From Cinnamomum chago (lineage: Eukaryota; Streptophyta; Magnoliopsida; Laurales; Lauraceae): 64,000 bases of DNA. The notes under the pieces were generated by a model. That model worked only from the letters and a program-made list of their open reading frames with translations, was not told where the DNA came from and did not search any database. The position numbers and the translations under genes were made by a program. Shown piece after piece: positions 45,657 through 56,831 of this stretch (position 1 is its first letter; each line of letters begins with the position of its first letter). The stretch lies in the NCBI GenBank assembly GCA_038049695.1, contig CP142456.1:17078501-17142500 (forward strand), written 5' to 3'.

Positions 45657-46873
45657 GTAAGACCCCGACCCCAAATTTCTAGGATTAGTGCTATTTAAGT
45701 GTGTCATCACTTCACTAAGTGGGTTTGGATGTTTTCTGATTAAGCTTGAGATTTAGAATATCTTTTCTATAGCGTTGGGAAGTTCTGCGGGCCATTGTTC
45801 CTAGTTTGATACCTTGAGGAACCTTCGTGTATTTTCGGAAAAGTGAGGGCGCAGGGCATTTCTAAATTCTGAAAAATTTGTTTCTTGACCCCATTTGATA
45901 GAGAATAACATTCCCAACAACATTTCCCGAAAAATAAATTTTCCAGCCTTAGGGGCAAAAAAATCTTTTCACATTGAAATCTGAGCTCAAATTTCAAGGT
46001 CCTCTAGCCATGGCAAATTTTTGCCTTTCTAAAAGTAGATTTAATCTGGAACATTTTTCTCTTCTTCATCGTATTCATTTGAGGCCCGAAAATCTGAGTT
46101 TTAAGCCCATGAATATTCATTACTGGTGCACCCCACATTCCAATTTATATTAAAAGAAGACAAATAAGCTAACTTCCTCATTTCGCCCATTCCTCAACGT
46201 CTGCACCCAGCTGAACTCTTCCTCCCTTTTTCTTCTTTCTTTCTTCCTAAAAAGGCTCCAGGGAATTCTTACCAAATTAGAGATTGACCATGGCCATCGC
46301 TTTCTACACGGCTCAGACTTCACATCTAGGCCAATCTCGCGTCATTTCTCCGCTAGCAACCCTCCAAACAGCCAATATCATTGTTGAAGGGCTATCATGG
46401 TGTTTGTTCCTTGATTCTAGGATTGGGTGCTACGTGTACTAGGGGGATGCGCTGTTTCTTAATTTATTGTTGTATTTGTCTTAATCTGCTTTTTTGTTTT
46501 TTGTTACAAGATATGAGTAGAGGACCACCAGAACAAACTACTGCGGGTCCTAGTTGCCCTAGCTTGGATGATATAATCCATGGGCTTCTGCAGATTATGA
46601 TAGCACAGTAGTACGCCTTGAGTGAGCAACATGCTCGTCAGAGCGACTAGATAGCAAGGATGAATGAGCCTCATACTCAATTTCAAGCACAGTTACAAGC
46701 CCAGATTGCGGAGATACTTAAGAGACATCTCAACAAGCCCCATCTCCTCAGGTGGTGATAGCTCCTCAATGCGAATCCGAATGCTCTTTAAGAGAAGTTT
46801 CGGAAGATGGGGGCCATGGAAATTGCTGGTATTATGAATCCACCTGAGGCTGATTAGTGGATGGTGCATACCA
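45657..46873 (+). repeat. Array unit 8 (partial, right edge of array)
   Basis: The module spans 45657-46512 and gag starts at ATG 46513. The gag is cut at ggatggtgcatacca (46873), where Athila-like pol sequence begins. The donor position is changed to gtgtttg. The junction shows no target duplication that I can recognise. Confidence 0.8.
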
Positions 46874-47074
46874 CCTATTTTCAAGAAACTTAGATCCCGT
46901 TGGGCTGGACCATTCATAGTGAGAGCTGTGTATTTTCACGGTGCCATGGATATTGTGAATCCAAAATCTAGGGAAACTATCAAAGTTAATGGTCAAAGGC
47001 TGAAACCTTTCTTGGAATTGAGAGATAAAAATGTTGATGAGATCCTTTTGGAAGATCCTATCTACCAACATTAA
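46874..47074 (+). pseudogene. Integrase C-terminus of an Athila-like gypsy
   Basis: The frame reads FKKLRSRWAGPFIVRAVYFH, then GAMDIV and KVNGQRLKPFLE, and stops near 47074 (DPIYQH, stop). This is the GPF/Y-type C-terminal module of gypsy integrase. Only the last 65 or so residues remain. The frame is intact in this short piece. Confidence 0.8.
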
Positions 47075-48206
47075 CGGGCTCTGGAACTGACAATGGCCCA
47101 CATTCATGTATACTATCATCATTTTTCATTTTTTATTGGACATGGAATACCATGGAAAATCATCAGATGACTTCTTCCCTTTATCCCTAGCCATTTATTT
47201 TTTGCCATAACATTTGTGTATGCCAAACTCTATTTTGCATTGAAACATGTATACATTTGTCAAGCTTCTGGATAGGAAGCGTTAGTGTTGAACTCAGGAT
47301 TTTTCAAGAAAAATAGGATGACTTTTTGAAGTTTAGCAATGTAAGTCTACCTGATTCATCAAGATGGTTAAGCCAACCAACACCATTGGATTAATTCGGG
47401 TAAACTAAAAAGGGTTGGCTATTGTTGGGGACCATAGAAAAATGATGAAGAGAAAAAGAAAATATAGGGATATACAAAATAGAAAAAGGTGAAACACATA
47501 AGAGATGGGTTTGCTCCCCATCTCCTATTTGACAAAGCTAAATTCACCCAATGAAACCCTATGTTGAAAAGAAAGAGAGAGAAAGAATAGGAAAAAAAAA
47601 AAGGAACAGAGATGCATCTCGTGGCTTTTGAAAAAAATAGTAGTGCAAAGGCCATCACAGTAGTCTTGAGAGTGAAACTTATGAGCCCCTAAATCTAGGA
47701 AAGATCGGAGCATTTGAGGGAGAATTCTGTTTTCATGAAATCAGAGCGGAACATTTGAATGATTTGTTTGATGTACACACTTGTACGAGGCACACAAAAA
47801 TTTGGTATTTGAAAAAGAAAAAGAAAAAGAATCTTTGAAATTAGAAGGGTGAACTAAATTTTGAAAAGTCTGAGATTTTGATTAATCAGGGTTACACAAG
47901 GAGCATCCAAGATAACTTGATTTCTTTCTAAAAAAATTCTTTATTTTTTAATCTATAAGTGGTTTTTGTGTAAATGAATTTTGTGGGTAAATTCAATGCC
48001 AACCCTCACGAGGCACAACTCGTCCATTAGGGGGAAAATAGGGGTTTAAGGGCTTGCTGCATACATTAAATGCAATCGAGAGAGCCAGCAAAAGTAACAT
48101 TTTTCTATTTGTTTTTCGCATTTATCGTTTTCTTTCCTAGAGTAGGTTAAAAATTGTTCCTTTAAGCTCTGTTTTGCTTGAGGACTAGCAAAAAGAAGGT
48201 CTGGGA
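47075..48206 (+). other. 3' untranslated region of the Athila-like element
   Basis: AT-rich and non-coding, ending with the purine-rich gaggactagcaaaaagaagg at 48180-48199 and ctggga before the LTR. No antisense or extra ORF of note. Confidence 0.65.
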
Positions 48207-50081
48207 TGTGATAAGTCCACAAAATTGGGTCAAAAAGCCACCATTTCATGTGCATTTATGGACTTAGTTAGGACCAATTGTGTCATGATTTCATGCATAT
48301 GAGAATAAATTGGGAATTTTAATAAAAACCAGTCAAAAACCATTAATCTAGCATGAATTTGTGGAGTTCGTATTTTGCATCACCCTGGGTCAAACCAATT
48401 AGACTCTAAGCATGTGGCCTAATTGCATTAATTCTTTAGGCAAAAATTGCATTAGGTAGGCCCCATGCGTAGCATTTATTTTATTGATTACGAGTGATTA
48501 AGTTGTTTCACTGTTGTAGGATTTGTCATAGCAATGGGGGCCCACGTGAAGAGAAATTTGAAGAATAAAAGAGAAGAAAAAAGAAAGTAAGAAAAGAGGG
48601 AAACCACGCCATCACTAGGCATGATTTCCTATGCACGCCCAATATGGGGTGGGTCCCACAGTTCTTGCACAAAGTTGGATAAATATCTTTCCCTCTCTAG
48701 TTTCCAAGATCTAGAGGACTCCTTCCGCTCTCATCACGATATGGAATTCACAACAAGAGAAGGAGAATTTTAGAAGCAATCAAGGATAGAGTCTAAGTAG
48801 GAAAGTTCTCCCAAGACGATCTAAGATGAGTCAGCAAGAGAAATAGAATTCCAGAAAGATAGGGAGATCAAGTCCAAAACGGAAAGGAGACAAAAATTTC
48901 AAAGGTACAAGATTCCAAGGGATGTGGACGTCCACTAGGGGGGACCACCTTCCCCTTGGACGTCCTACACTCCCTCGATCTCCATCTCTCTCTTCCCCTG
49001 TTCAATCCACACCACTGATCCTTCTCTACACTAGACAAGATATCTCGGATGGGGCCCACTACTAGACGATTTGCACAACATGAGAGATTGAGATTAGAAA
49101 GAGATCAATTAGAGATCCAAATCATCTCTAGATGAGGAGGTTACTTGGAGTGCAAGTCAAGCCAAGATAGAGTCCAAGATGGAAACAAAATCCAAGCCAA
49201 AAAGAAGAAGAAAAATTATAAAAGGAGACCTATTAGGGGGGACGTCCCATGCTCTCTCTCCTAGGGTTTGACGTCACACCCCCTCTTTCCTCTCTCTCTT
49301 TTTCTAGTTCTAAGTTCTCCATTTTATTATTTTTTGTATGAAATGTAGCTTTGGGCCTTGTCCATGCAAGACATAGATCTTGGAAGGAGCAGAAGCTTTG
49401 TACTAAAGACATGGTATCAATGAAATTACCACTTTTCTTTTGTGCAATTGATGGCTAGAGTCGCGATTAAGGCAAAGGAAGAAGTTAAGCATTCCTAATC
49501 CTTTCTTTTTTATTATGGTTGTTTGATTTAGTTACTGATGTGCTAATTATATGTTTGATTTAGTTACTGATGTGCTAATTATATGGTACCTTCCATATTT
49601 ATTTCTTAATTCTAGGGTAGGTCTTTGATTATCCATGCTTATTTTTTATAGATAATGCTTAGGGTTTTATTCTCTTTGATGGTCTATGCTTAGATTTGAT
49701 GGGTAATGCTTAGGTAACTTTAGTAATTTAATGAAGGGAAGGAGGTCTTCGGTATTTGATTATTTTGTAGGAAAAGATAAATCTCTTTTGAGAAACTCGT
49801 TTTTAATGCTTTATCATCCAGATTTGGGTGCCTTGATTGGATCTATATCTGAAGTACAAAAACCAATCAAACAGGTGTTTTCAATAAGAAAGTGATTTTG
49901 GATTGCTTGATGGATTCCGATGCCTTGATCAATTTCATTATCATTGATTTTTGTTATCTCACTATATAGTTGCTTTAGTTGATTTTATGCACTTGTGACA
50001 TCATCTTTCTTAACTCGAAAGTTTTCGCTCTCTGTGGGCTCAACACGTATTTACCACTATCTATTCGTTGACACCCATGCA
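48207..50081 (+). repeat. LTR of the Athila-like element
   Basis: It starts TGTGATAAGTCCAC after the purine tract. A TATAAAAG lies at 49217-49224. The block tctctgtgggctcaacacg near 50030 is a common pattern at the end of such LTRs. The end at 50081 is my estimate (cccatgca before LINE-like sequence). A perfect 32-bp tandem duplication lies at 49521-49552 and 49553-49584. Confidence 0.68.
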
Positions 50082-50089
50082 GTAACGGT

Positions 50090-51180
50090 ATTTTATGATT
50101 GTTTGAGATCACGTCAGTATGTTTATATCTCGGCATTCTCATCTCTTTTGCACTCATTTTGTAGATGTGTTGCTTCTTGACTGGCTAATATTCTACTCAA
50201 TAAGTCATAGCTGGTCTATTGCTCTATTTTAAAACTCTTCTTCAATCTTGTCAGTTCATGTTGATCATAGAGTATCTCATAAGTAGTTTCCACTTTAACC
50301 ATCCCACTCTTATCCCATGTTTTACTTCTTCCTTAATCTCTCCATCTTTACTAATTATCGAGTGAAGGTATTAAAATAAATCTCTTTATGGTTTATCTTA
50401 AACTTCAATTCTCACAAGTGTTTCAACTCTATGCATATTCCTATTGAAGTTGCAATTCATATATTATGTCTTTCTACAATTTACTTTAGAAGCCCTTGGA
50501 CTGTAAAGTCTCCCGTCATCTCTCGAATTTTGTATTCAAGCCATCTCTCGATTCATCCATCAACACTATATCATCTATGAACAACATACACTAAAGCACC
50601 TCATCTAGAATAGTAAACTCATCCATAATCAATACAAAGTAATAAGAGCTTAAAGTTCATCCTAATGCAAACCTATCGTCACTGGAAACTCGTCTGTCTC
50701 TCCAAACAAAATTCTCACACTCGTTATAGCTCCCGCATATGTCTTTAAAATGTCAATATAACCTCTTCGTACACTCTTTTCATCTAAGCTCACCAAATCA
50801 AATTTGTAGTTTCCCCTGACATAGGCTTTCTCTAGAGCAATGAAGATTATATGAAGCATTTTCTTCTTCTCTTAGAGTTTTAACATTAATTGCTTAAGTG
50901 AGAAGATAGCTTCTATAGATGACCTCCCAGTCATTAAACTAATTTTCTTTTCAGATATATTGGTCACTTGTCTAAGTCATCACTTCATTACTCTCTCACA
51001 TAGTTTCATAGTGTGACTCATAAGTTTAATCCCACTTAGCGCAACTTTGTATCTCTCCTTTGTTCTTCTATGTAGGTACTACAACGCTAATTCTCCTTTG
51101 ATCCGCCATTTTCTTTGTTCTTAATATCTTATTAAAGAGCCTAGTTAACTATACCCAACTAATTTCTCTTAAGAAACTTT
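50090..51180 (-). pseudogene. RTE-type LINE reverse transcriptase fragment
   Basis: On the minus strand the piece near 50859-50665 reads IALEKAYVRG, RRGYIDILKTYAGAITSVRI and GETDEFPVTIGLH. About 100 bp on comes MDEFTILDEVL, then CMLFMDDIVLMDESRDGLNT (active-site FADD changed to FMDD), and later a decayed AEMRM-like tail near 50140. This is the order of plant RTE/craft-like LINE reverse transcriptases. Many stops and frame changes are present. Both ends are approximate. Confidence 0.75.
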
Positions 51181-52087
51181 ATATATATATATTTCATTTA
51201 CATGCCATGTTTACACCCAAAAGAGAGATTTAACATACAACATAAATACTTTGTATGAGAAAGAATTCTTATGATTTTATCATATTTTTTTATAAATCCA
51301 CATTTTTTCCTAAAGTTCGAATCCAGGTCAGAATGTACTAATGGGCATACCATTCCCATTTGCCAAATTGAGCACTATTGTCCATGTGGAACCTGACTCA
51401 AATTTACTCTTAAATTGTAAATAAAATTGGGCCTGCAAGCAGTAGGGTCAAACCAGAATCTGACTCGTTGACAGCCTTACTCTTGGCCCTCCAGTTGGTC
51501 ATGCAAATTTTAGTACGCATTCCATTCTATGGAATGGCTAGGATGTAGACAACTTTTTAAGCTCTTGAAACACCGCCTCTGGTAAACTACTTCTCATGGT
51601 TAGCACTCAAGGGAATAATTTTCAAATTCTCCTGTGGTTGTCATGCTTTCTCATAGGCCACATAAGTTAGACTAAAAATTATGACACAACATTGTAATCA
51701 TCATTCAACTAAAATCAATTTATGGTTGAACTAAGTATAACCTTCGTTGGGATGATGGACTGCCTAATTTAAAAACATTGTTTTAACTAGATTTGAGCAA
51801 AATATTAGAACTTACACAACCTACCTAGCAATGTGGATGAGACTTCAACAATGAACGTGTTAGGGGCCTTATTTTCCTTTTGTCATAAAAAAATAAGAGA
51901 AAATAAAAATCTAAATTTAAAAAGCTCATTAAAAAGTAAGAAAATGAATCAAGTGAGAATGGAAGATGACTATCAAGCTATCACCCTAGTAGTTAAACTC
52001 CTTGAAAGTCAATGTCCATCTACATCTCTACATTATATCCTCCACCATACACATCTTTGATAACCCTTCGACAAAAGGGCCCTTAGG
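51181..52087. other. No assignable feature
   Basis: AT-rich sequence with a short (at)n run near 51182. The open frame at 51833-52060 has no recognisable motif. Confidence 0.5.
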
Positions 52088-52377
52088 TTGGGTGTTCATG
52101 GGCCGGGCCAGCATGGACCCGATCTAGGCCCAGATCAATTTGGGCCAGGCCTGAACATATAAAGTAGGCTAGATTAGTATTTGGGCTTCTCTTGGATTAA
52201 GTGGAAAGCCCAATGTCCGACCCGCCTAATGGGTACTTGTAATTTAATATTATTTTCTAAATAATTGGGAGAAAGCCCGGTTCAATCCTGCCCAGTCCAA
52301 TTGTTTAAATCTATCTTAAATCAGGTCGGGCCTAGATTAGCATCAGACTGGCCCGGCCTGGCCCATGAACACCCCTA
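52088..52377. mobile_element. hAT-like MITE
   Basis: The 290-bp element has inverted ends, TTGGGTGTTCATGGGCC at the left and GGCCCATGAACACCCCTA at the right. The TAGGGGTGTTCATGG end is a common plant hAT MITE terminus. The interior repeats gggccaggcc-type segments. Flanking 8-bp sequences do not match well, so the duplication has decayed or the ends are off by a few bases. Confidence 0.7.
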
Positions 52378-54275
52378 CCGCAGGGAACAAATTTCATAGC
52401 AAACCTTCTACAAATGAGTTCTATTATATAGGAACTCACCATAGACATCTGAATTTATGAAGCACTATAAGTTTCACTGTGGTACCCGTTCCCATTGTTG
52501 GGTGTCACCTCGCAGGCTTGCCACCTTCCACACCTCATAAGGTATATCCAACCGTACATATTTATAGGCTGGGCCCAGCATACGGACATCTCCTTGGATG
52601 GGCCTCAAAAGCATGGCCCTCCATGAATATGCCCACCATGCATGTATGTGTGGCCTACACAAATTTGACCTGCATAATCTAACCAGCAATAGATATGACC
52701 CAGTCATGGGTAAGGAAAACCTGACCTGCATTTAAATGGGTTGGGTTAAGGTTGACCATTATAACACACATAAATGAGTTGGGTTAGATCGACTTGCATA
52801 TTCAAAACCATTTAAATGGTTAGGGTGATTAATTTAATGTTTTGGTACTCAAAATATATTTGATATGGAATGGGCTGAGCTTGGAATGAGAAGTGTTTTT
52901 TGCCTGCAATCAAACTCAAATATGACCTCATTGTTTGTAATGGATTGGGCTTGGCTCAAGCTTATACAAGTTCGGTCGAGTTAAATATGATCCTCATTGG
53001 ATGCGGCCGGTTTGGTTGACTCACTTCGGGTGTGGGATGGAATTACAGTGGCCCATTTAAAAAGAAATCCCAAGGCATTATATGAAAAATAAATCCATTT
53101 TAATATTAAAACTAAAAAAAAAGTAGAAACAACTTTTCTTCAATTGGAATCAAAACACATTCCTTCTTTTTTTTTTTCCTATTGTGATCCTGAGAAAATA
53201 TACATGGCATCCTCGATCGATCCTTGATTATGTATATTGGAGCACATGTCACGATGATATGCAGTGGATCTTATGGGCCCCTCTAGTCGATAGATCATGC
53301 CAAGATTCTCCACAATGAAAATTCTCAGCTCTTCGATTGACAGGCTGCAAATAGACGGTTAAGAACGAAATGAACAAATGACCTCATCAAACATTTTAAA
53401 AAAATGTGAAATATTTGATGGCTACGAATTTATGGTGAAGCTTGGGTTTGAAATATCCACAAAGTGTGACCCATAAGTTCAATGGTTAGGATCATTTGAT
53501 CAGTGGCCCAAAATACATAAAGTCACCAACCAGCCATATAATATCCTAGATGGGGTTCAAGATCATATAATACTTGTAGGGGCAAGAACGTTGGATTACT
53601 TGAAAACGAACAACAGATCCATATCTCTAATATCGTTTTTTCAGCTCTAAATTTTGATGAGTCTGCAAAATATCAGTTCAGTCAAATGATCTCAGCCCAT
53701 AATTTTAAGAAATCCGATTTAATGGTTCTAAACAATGTGATGACTAAATATCTTCCATGATTTCTTGCATATAAGATCATAAATCTGTTGGCATTTGTGT
53801 AGATTATCATTCTTTCTTTCAATTGCAATCTTTTTTAAGCTTTACCATCAAACGCCCTTATAAATCAGATCTCCTTACTTTCGGTTTTTTTTATATATAT
53901 ATATATTTTCTAAATAAAAGATGTCGTTCAACTATCCCCAACCTGCAGCTCTGTTGGTTGGGACATGAGTGAGTGTGCATGAGTTCAAGTCACCGATGTA
54001 GTGGATAAAAGATGTTGAACTTAGTTTGATTCACCTAGACATTGCTCTAAAACTCAACAATTTTTTTTATAATTATAATGAATATTAGTGCAATGGCGAT
54101 TATGTGGTTACTCCATATCTCATCCATGACTATAAATGTTAGCACATGTTCTTTGTTAGCCTCAGATGAGATTTAGATTCATGCATGTTATAGGACTTTC
54201 CTTTTCCTTTTCATTGTTCATTAAATCTAATCTGCCCTCCTAAGATTCTCCAGCCCATGTATTTCTTTGTTAAGA
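52378..54275. other. No assignable feature
   Basis: Unassigned DNA. The part near 52680-53040 has repeated aaatgggttgggtt motifs that may be a decayed element. No frame with a known motif. Confidence 0.5.
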
Positions 54276-54287
54276 GTCACAATAAGG

Positions 54288-54697
54288 CATTCCTCCCTGA
54301 TCAGCTAATTTGGAGGAAACTAATCCATACCCTCGACAGAATTCCTAAATGGAAGGTGGTGCTCTGTCACTGCTCGGCCAATGTTGTGGCTGACCAACTT
54401 GCAAAACTGGGACCACCCCAGTTATTTCACTCTTCTCTGCCTTTACATATATCGCATCTGTACTTACAAGAGAAAGGTTTGCAGGAACCGCAGAGCCACA
54501 CCACAGAAGCTAATCAGCTGGGACACAATATTTTGGAGCAGACAGTCCTATTTAGCAGGCAAAAGCTAATTTGTCAGATAAGTCAACACATGCCTTTTGT
54601 TTTGATCCCATCTGTAACTCATACACGTTGTCCCAATTCTGAATACGGGACGCCTTTAATTTGTACTACGGTTCCTTCTCTTAATATAAAGAGATAA
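54288..54697 (+). pseudogene. C-terminal RNase H region of a plant L1-type LINE
   Basis: The frame contains WKVVLCHCSANVVADQLAKLG, which resembles the end of the RNase H domain in plant L1 ORF2 proteins (H-x-x-R-x-x-N-x-x-A-D-x-L-A-K). It continues about 95 residues to a stop at 54697. Everything before this in ORF2 is missing by 5' truncation. A host RNase H-like gene piece is possible, but the poly(A) and duplications favour a LINE. Confidence 0.6.
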
Positions 54698-55819
54698 TAA
54701 GCGAAAGGTCCTTAGAATTGAATCTATCCAGCCTCCAATCCAAGCAAATTCTTTTTAAGGGCTCTGGTCCAAGCAGTTGTAGCCAGAGGTCCCTGTTTAG
54801 ACATAAAATTTCGAATTTTAAATTTTCAAATCTTTCATTCTCCCTCTCTCAAATCTATCCTACCAAAGGAACCACTTCTTTGTGTCCGGTTTCTGTAAGC
54901 TCTGTTTCTAGTTTCTGCAATAGTGACGAGCATCACCATGCAGTCCCACACGCTTGTTCGGCGGCGGCAGCAACGTTGAGGATTAGGTACTCTTCCGCGG
55001 CTGCGCGTGGTGTCTAGATATCTGGGGCGGCAACAAGTATCGAAATCCCTGTTTGTTTCTGCACTTTGTAACCAAGCTCGATTTCCAACCGCCCTTCCAC
55101 TTGTCAAAACAAGACAAGGTTTCTTGTTGTCTTTAGTTCATAGTAAATAAAGAGTGCACAAGTACACCAGATTCGAAATCCGGATTTGGGTCTGTCACGG
55201 CGTAGATTAATTTAATAATCCTCTCCTTTATGAGTCACCCACATGATTCCGTGCCTTCTTCTGAATCATGGGAAATCGGGCGAAGATGGGGTTTGAATCG
55301 AGGAAACAAACCATGCCTTCTTCTGAAGCCGGTGTCGTGACAAATTTGGTGTGCGAAGATGGGGTTTTCTGACGCGATTGAAGGTTCGAGGAAGTGGGTT
55401 TTTTCTGGGGCAAATGAATCAGATGGTTCGAGGAAGTGGGTTTTTTCTAGGGAAGAAGAATCAGGACGTGCCATCGCCGGAGTTTTCTTCGGTCACAGAG
55501 AAAAGGTTGCAGAAGAAGAAGCAGACAGCGGTTTGGGATTTGTGTCCGGCTGGGCCCCACATCGCCGTGAACAGAAAACAGATCGTCGAGGTCGCCGTTG
55601 TGCGTCACCGTAGAAGGAAGCTCGCTGCCGCTGCTGCCTCGCCGCGCCGTTGCCGTGGAAGAAGAAGCAAACCGGGAGAGGTTTCTGGTTCTGGTTCCAG
55701 AACGTCGCAGAGGACATGAAGAGGAAGCCCAGGTTCTGTTGGGGAAGAAGACAGCGATTTGGGCTGGGTTTGGTTCCGGGTTTGTCCAGATAAGGTCAAG
55801 CCTGACCTGTTTCGGAAGT
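54698..55819 (+). other. LINE 3' region, GC-rich, with possible foreign sequence
   Basis: Includes a GC-rich stretch (55480-55760) with open frames in several registers but no known motif, and a 42-bp period duplication (ggttcgaggaagtgggtttt at 55384 and 55426). It may be LINE 3' UTR or sequence carried along from a former site. Confidence 0.5.
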
Positions 55820-56600
55820 CAAATTTATCTGAGTTCTGTATTTTTTATCAAATTTATTTGAGTTTTGGACAAATCTATCTGAGTTTTTGGCTATTTATTT
55901 TACTTCTGGAACAAATTTATCTGAGTTCTGGACAAATCTATTTGAGTTTTTGGAAATTTTATTTTAGTTTTTGAAAAATATAGTTGACTTTCTGACAAAT
56001 TTATCTCCATTTGGAAAATTTTAACCAAGTTTTTGAATCAAACTCATGCTGTTCTTTTAAAATTTATTTGCATTTTTTTAAATAAATTTAACTGAGTTTT
56101 AGCAAAAATACTTTAGTTTTTGGCAAATTCTTTTGAAATTCAAAAAATTGAGTTATCTTAGTTTCGAGAAATGTATGTGCATTTTTTTAAAATTTATTTG
56201 CGTTTTTTAATTTTATTTGGGTCGTTTGAAATTTATTTACACTTTTTGAAATTTATTTTCATCTTTTTAAATTTATTTATATTTTTTGAAATTTATTTGG
56301 ATCTTTTGAAATTTATTTGCTACTTTTTAAATTGATTTTCATCCTCTCAAATTTATTTATATTTTTTGAAACTTATTTGGATCTTTTGAGATTTATTTGC
56401 GTCTTTCTAAATTTCTCTGCCTTCTTTTGAAATTTATTGCGTTTTTTGAAATTATTGCATTTTTTAAATTTTATTTGCGTTCTTTCGAATTTATTTGTTT
56501 TTTTCGGATTTATTTGCGTTTTTTTATTTTATTTTCGTCTTTTGAAATTTATTTAGATTTTCTTAAATTTATTTGGATCTTTTGAAATTTATTTGGCTAA
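55820..56600 (+). repeat. Degenerate minisatellite in the LINE 3' region
   Basis: About 780 bp of loosely repeated 18-24-bp units built on gaaatttatttg(g/c)(a/g)t(c/t)tttt. Early units read caaatttatctgagtttttg, later ones gaaatttatttgcgtttttt. Confidence 0.8.
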
Positions 56601-56831
56601 TTTAATGGTAGTTGACTGTTATTAATGGCATATCCCAGTAATCATGGGATATGGTCTTGAAGAAAGGGTAAATTAGACATCTTATGTCTTCAAATTTGGA
56701 AAAATGACCTATCACACTATGAAAAAAGATTGTGGACCTAAGGCAATAAAATGAAATGTTGAAGGACCCGTCGCCGAATGGCCCTAATATAAATCGTCCC
56801 TTCAGCAAAAAAAAAAAAAGTCACAATAAGG

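Larger units (their letters stand above)
11573..46873 (+). repeat. Tandem array of LTR-promoter/gag units
   Basis: About nine head-to-tail units were recognised by repeated anchors: gtaagaccccgacccctaat (module start), a TATA-like ttatattaaaaga, a gtaagt donor, a T-run acag acceptor, atgagtagagga (gag start) and aagaggaaggagtggg (gag end). Unit starts are 12244, 13819, 22146, 23858, 25537, 42812, 44221 and 45657, plus a partial unit at the left. After removing inserted elements the units measure roughly 1.4-1.7 kb. The LTR-like part resembles the first 760 bp of the solo LTR at 30681. No primer binding site or complete LTR 3' end is seen between module and gag. The nearest described class is gag-only LTR elements (TR-GAG), but the arrangement here is tandem and lacks proper LTR pairs. 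Confidence 0.85.
46874..50081 (+). mobile_element. 3' end of an Athila-like gypsy element
   Basis: The pol tail, a 1.1-kb 3' UTR, a polypurine tract (gaggactagcaaaaagaagg, then tctggga) and an LTR starting TGTGATAAG. The phrase gcttgaggactagcaaa before the LTR is typical of plant Athila and related gypsies. The 5' part is missing and the left edge joins array unit 8 without a visible duplication. Confidence 0.8.
54288..56819 (+). mobile_element. 5'-truncated LINE with 12-bp duplications and poly(A)
   Basis: Perfect direct repeats GTCACAATAAGG lie at 54276-54287 and 56820-56831. The element starts right after the first and ends with 13 A (56807-56819) right before the second, the marks of target-primed reverse transcription. 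It begins with the end of an ORF2 RNase H (see next entry). About 2.1 kb of sequence after the ORF is unusually long for a LINE 3' end. Confidence 0.85.

Noticed and set aside
11835..46963. Repeated minus-strand frames of 60-145 codons in the array (the MYSPTVILPSCQ type)
   Set aside because: They are mirror readings of the gag region on the opposite strand, occur only because the units are repeats, and show no domain of their own.
52078..52388. 8-bp target duplication for the MITE at 52088-52377
   Set aside because: The flanks cccttagg and ccgcaggg agree at only about half the positions, so no duplication is claimed.
54718..55861. Overlapping open frames in the GC-rich segment as a host gene
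   Set aside because: Several registers are open because of composition. No conserved motif, splice pattern or start context is convincing, and the segment lies inside the LINE duplications.
56397..56585. Open frame with repeated Phe/Ile/Leu residues
   Set aside because: It is the translation of the AT-rich minisatellite, not a membrane protein gene.
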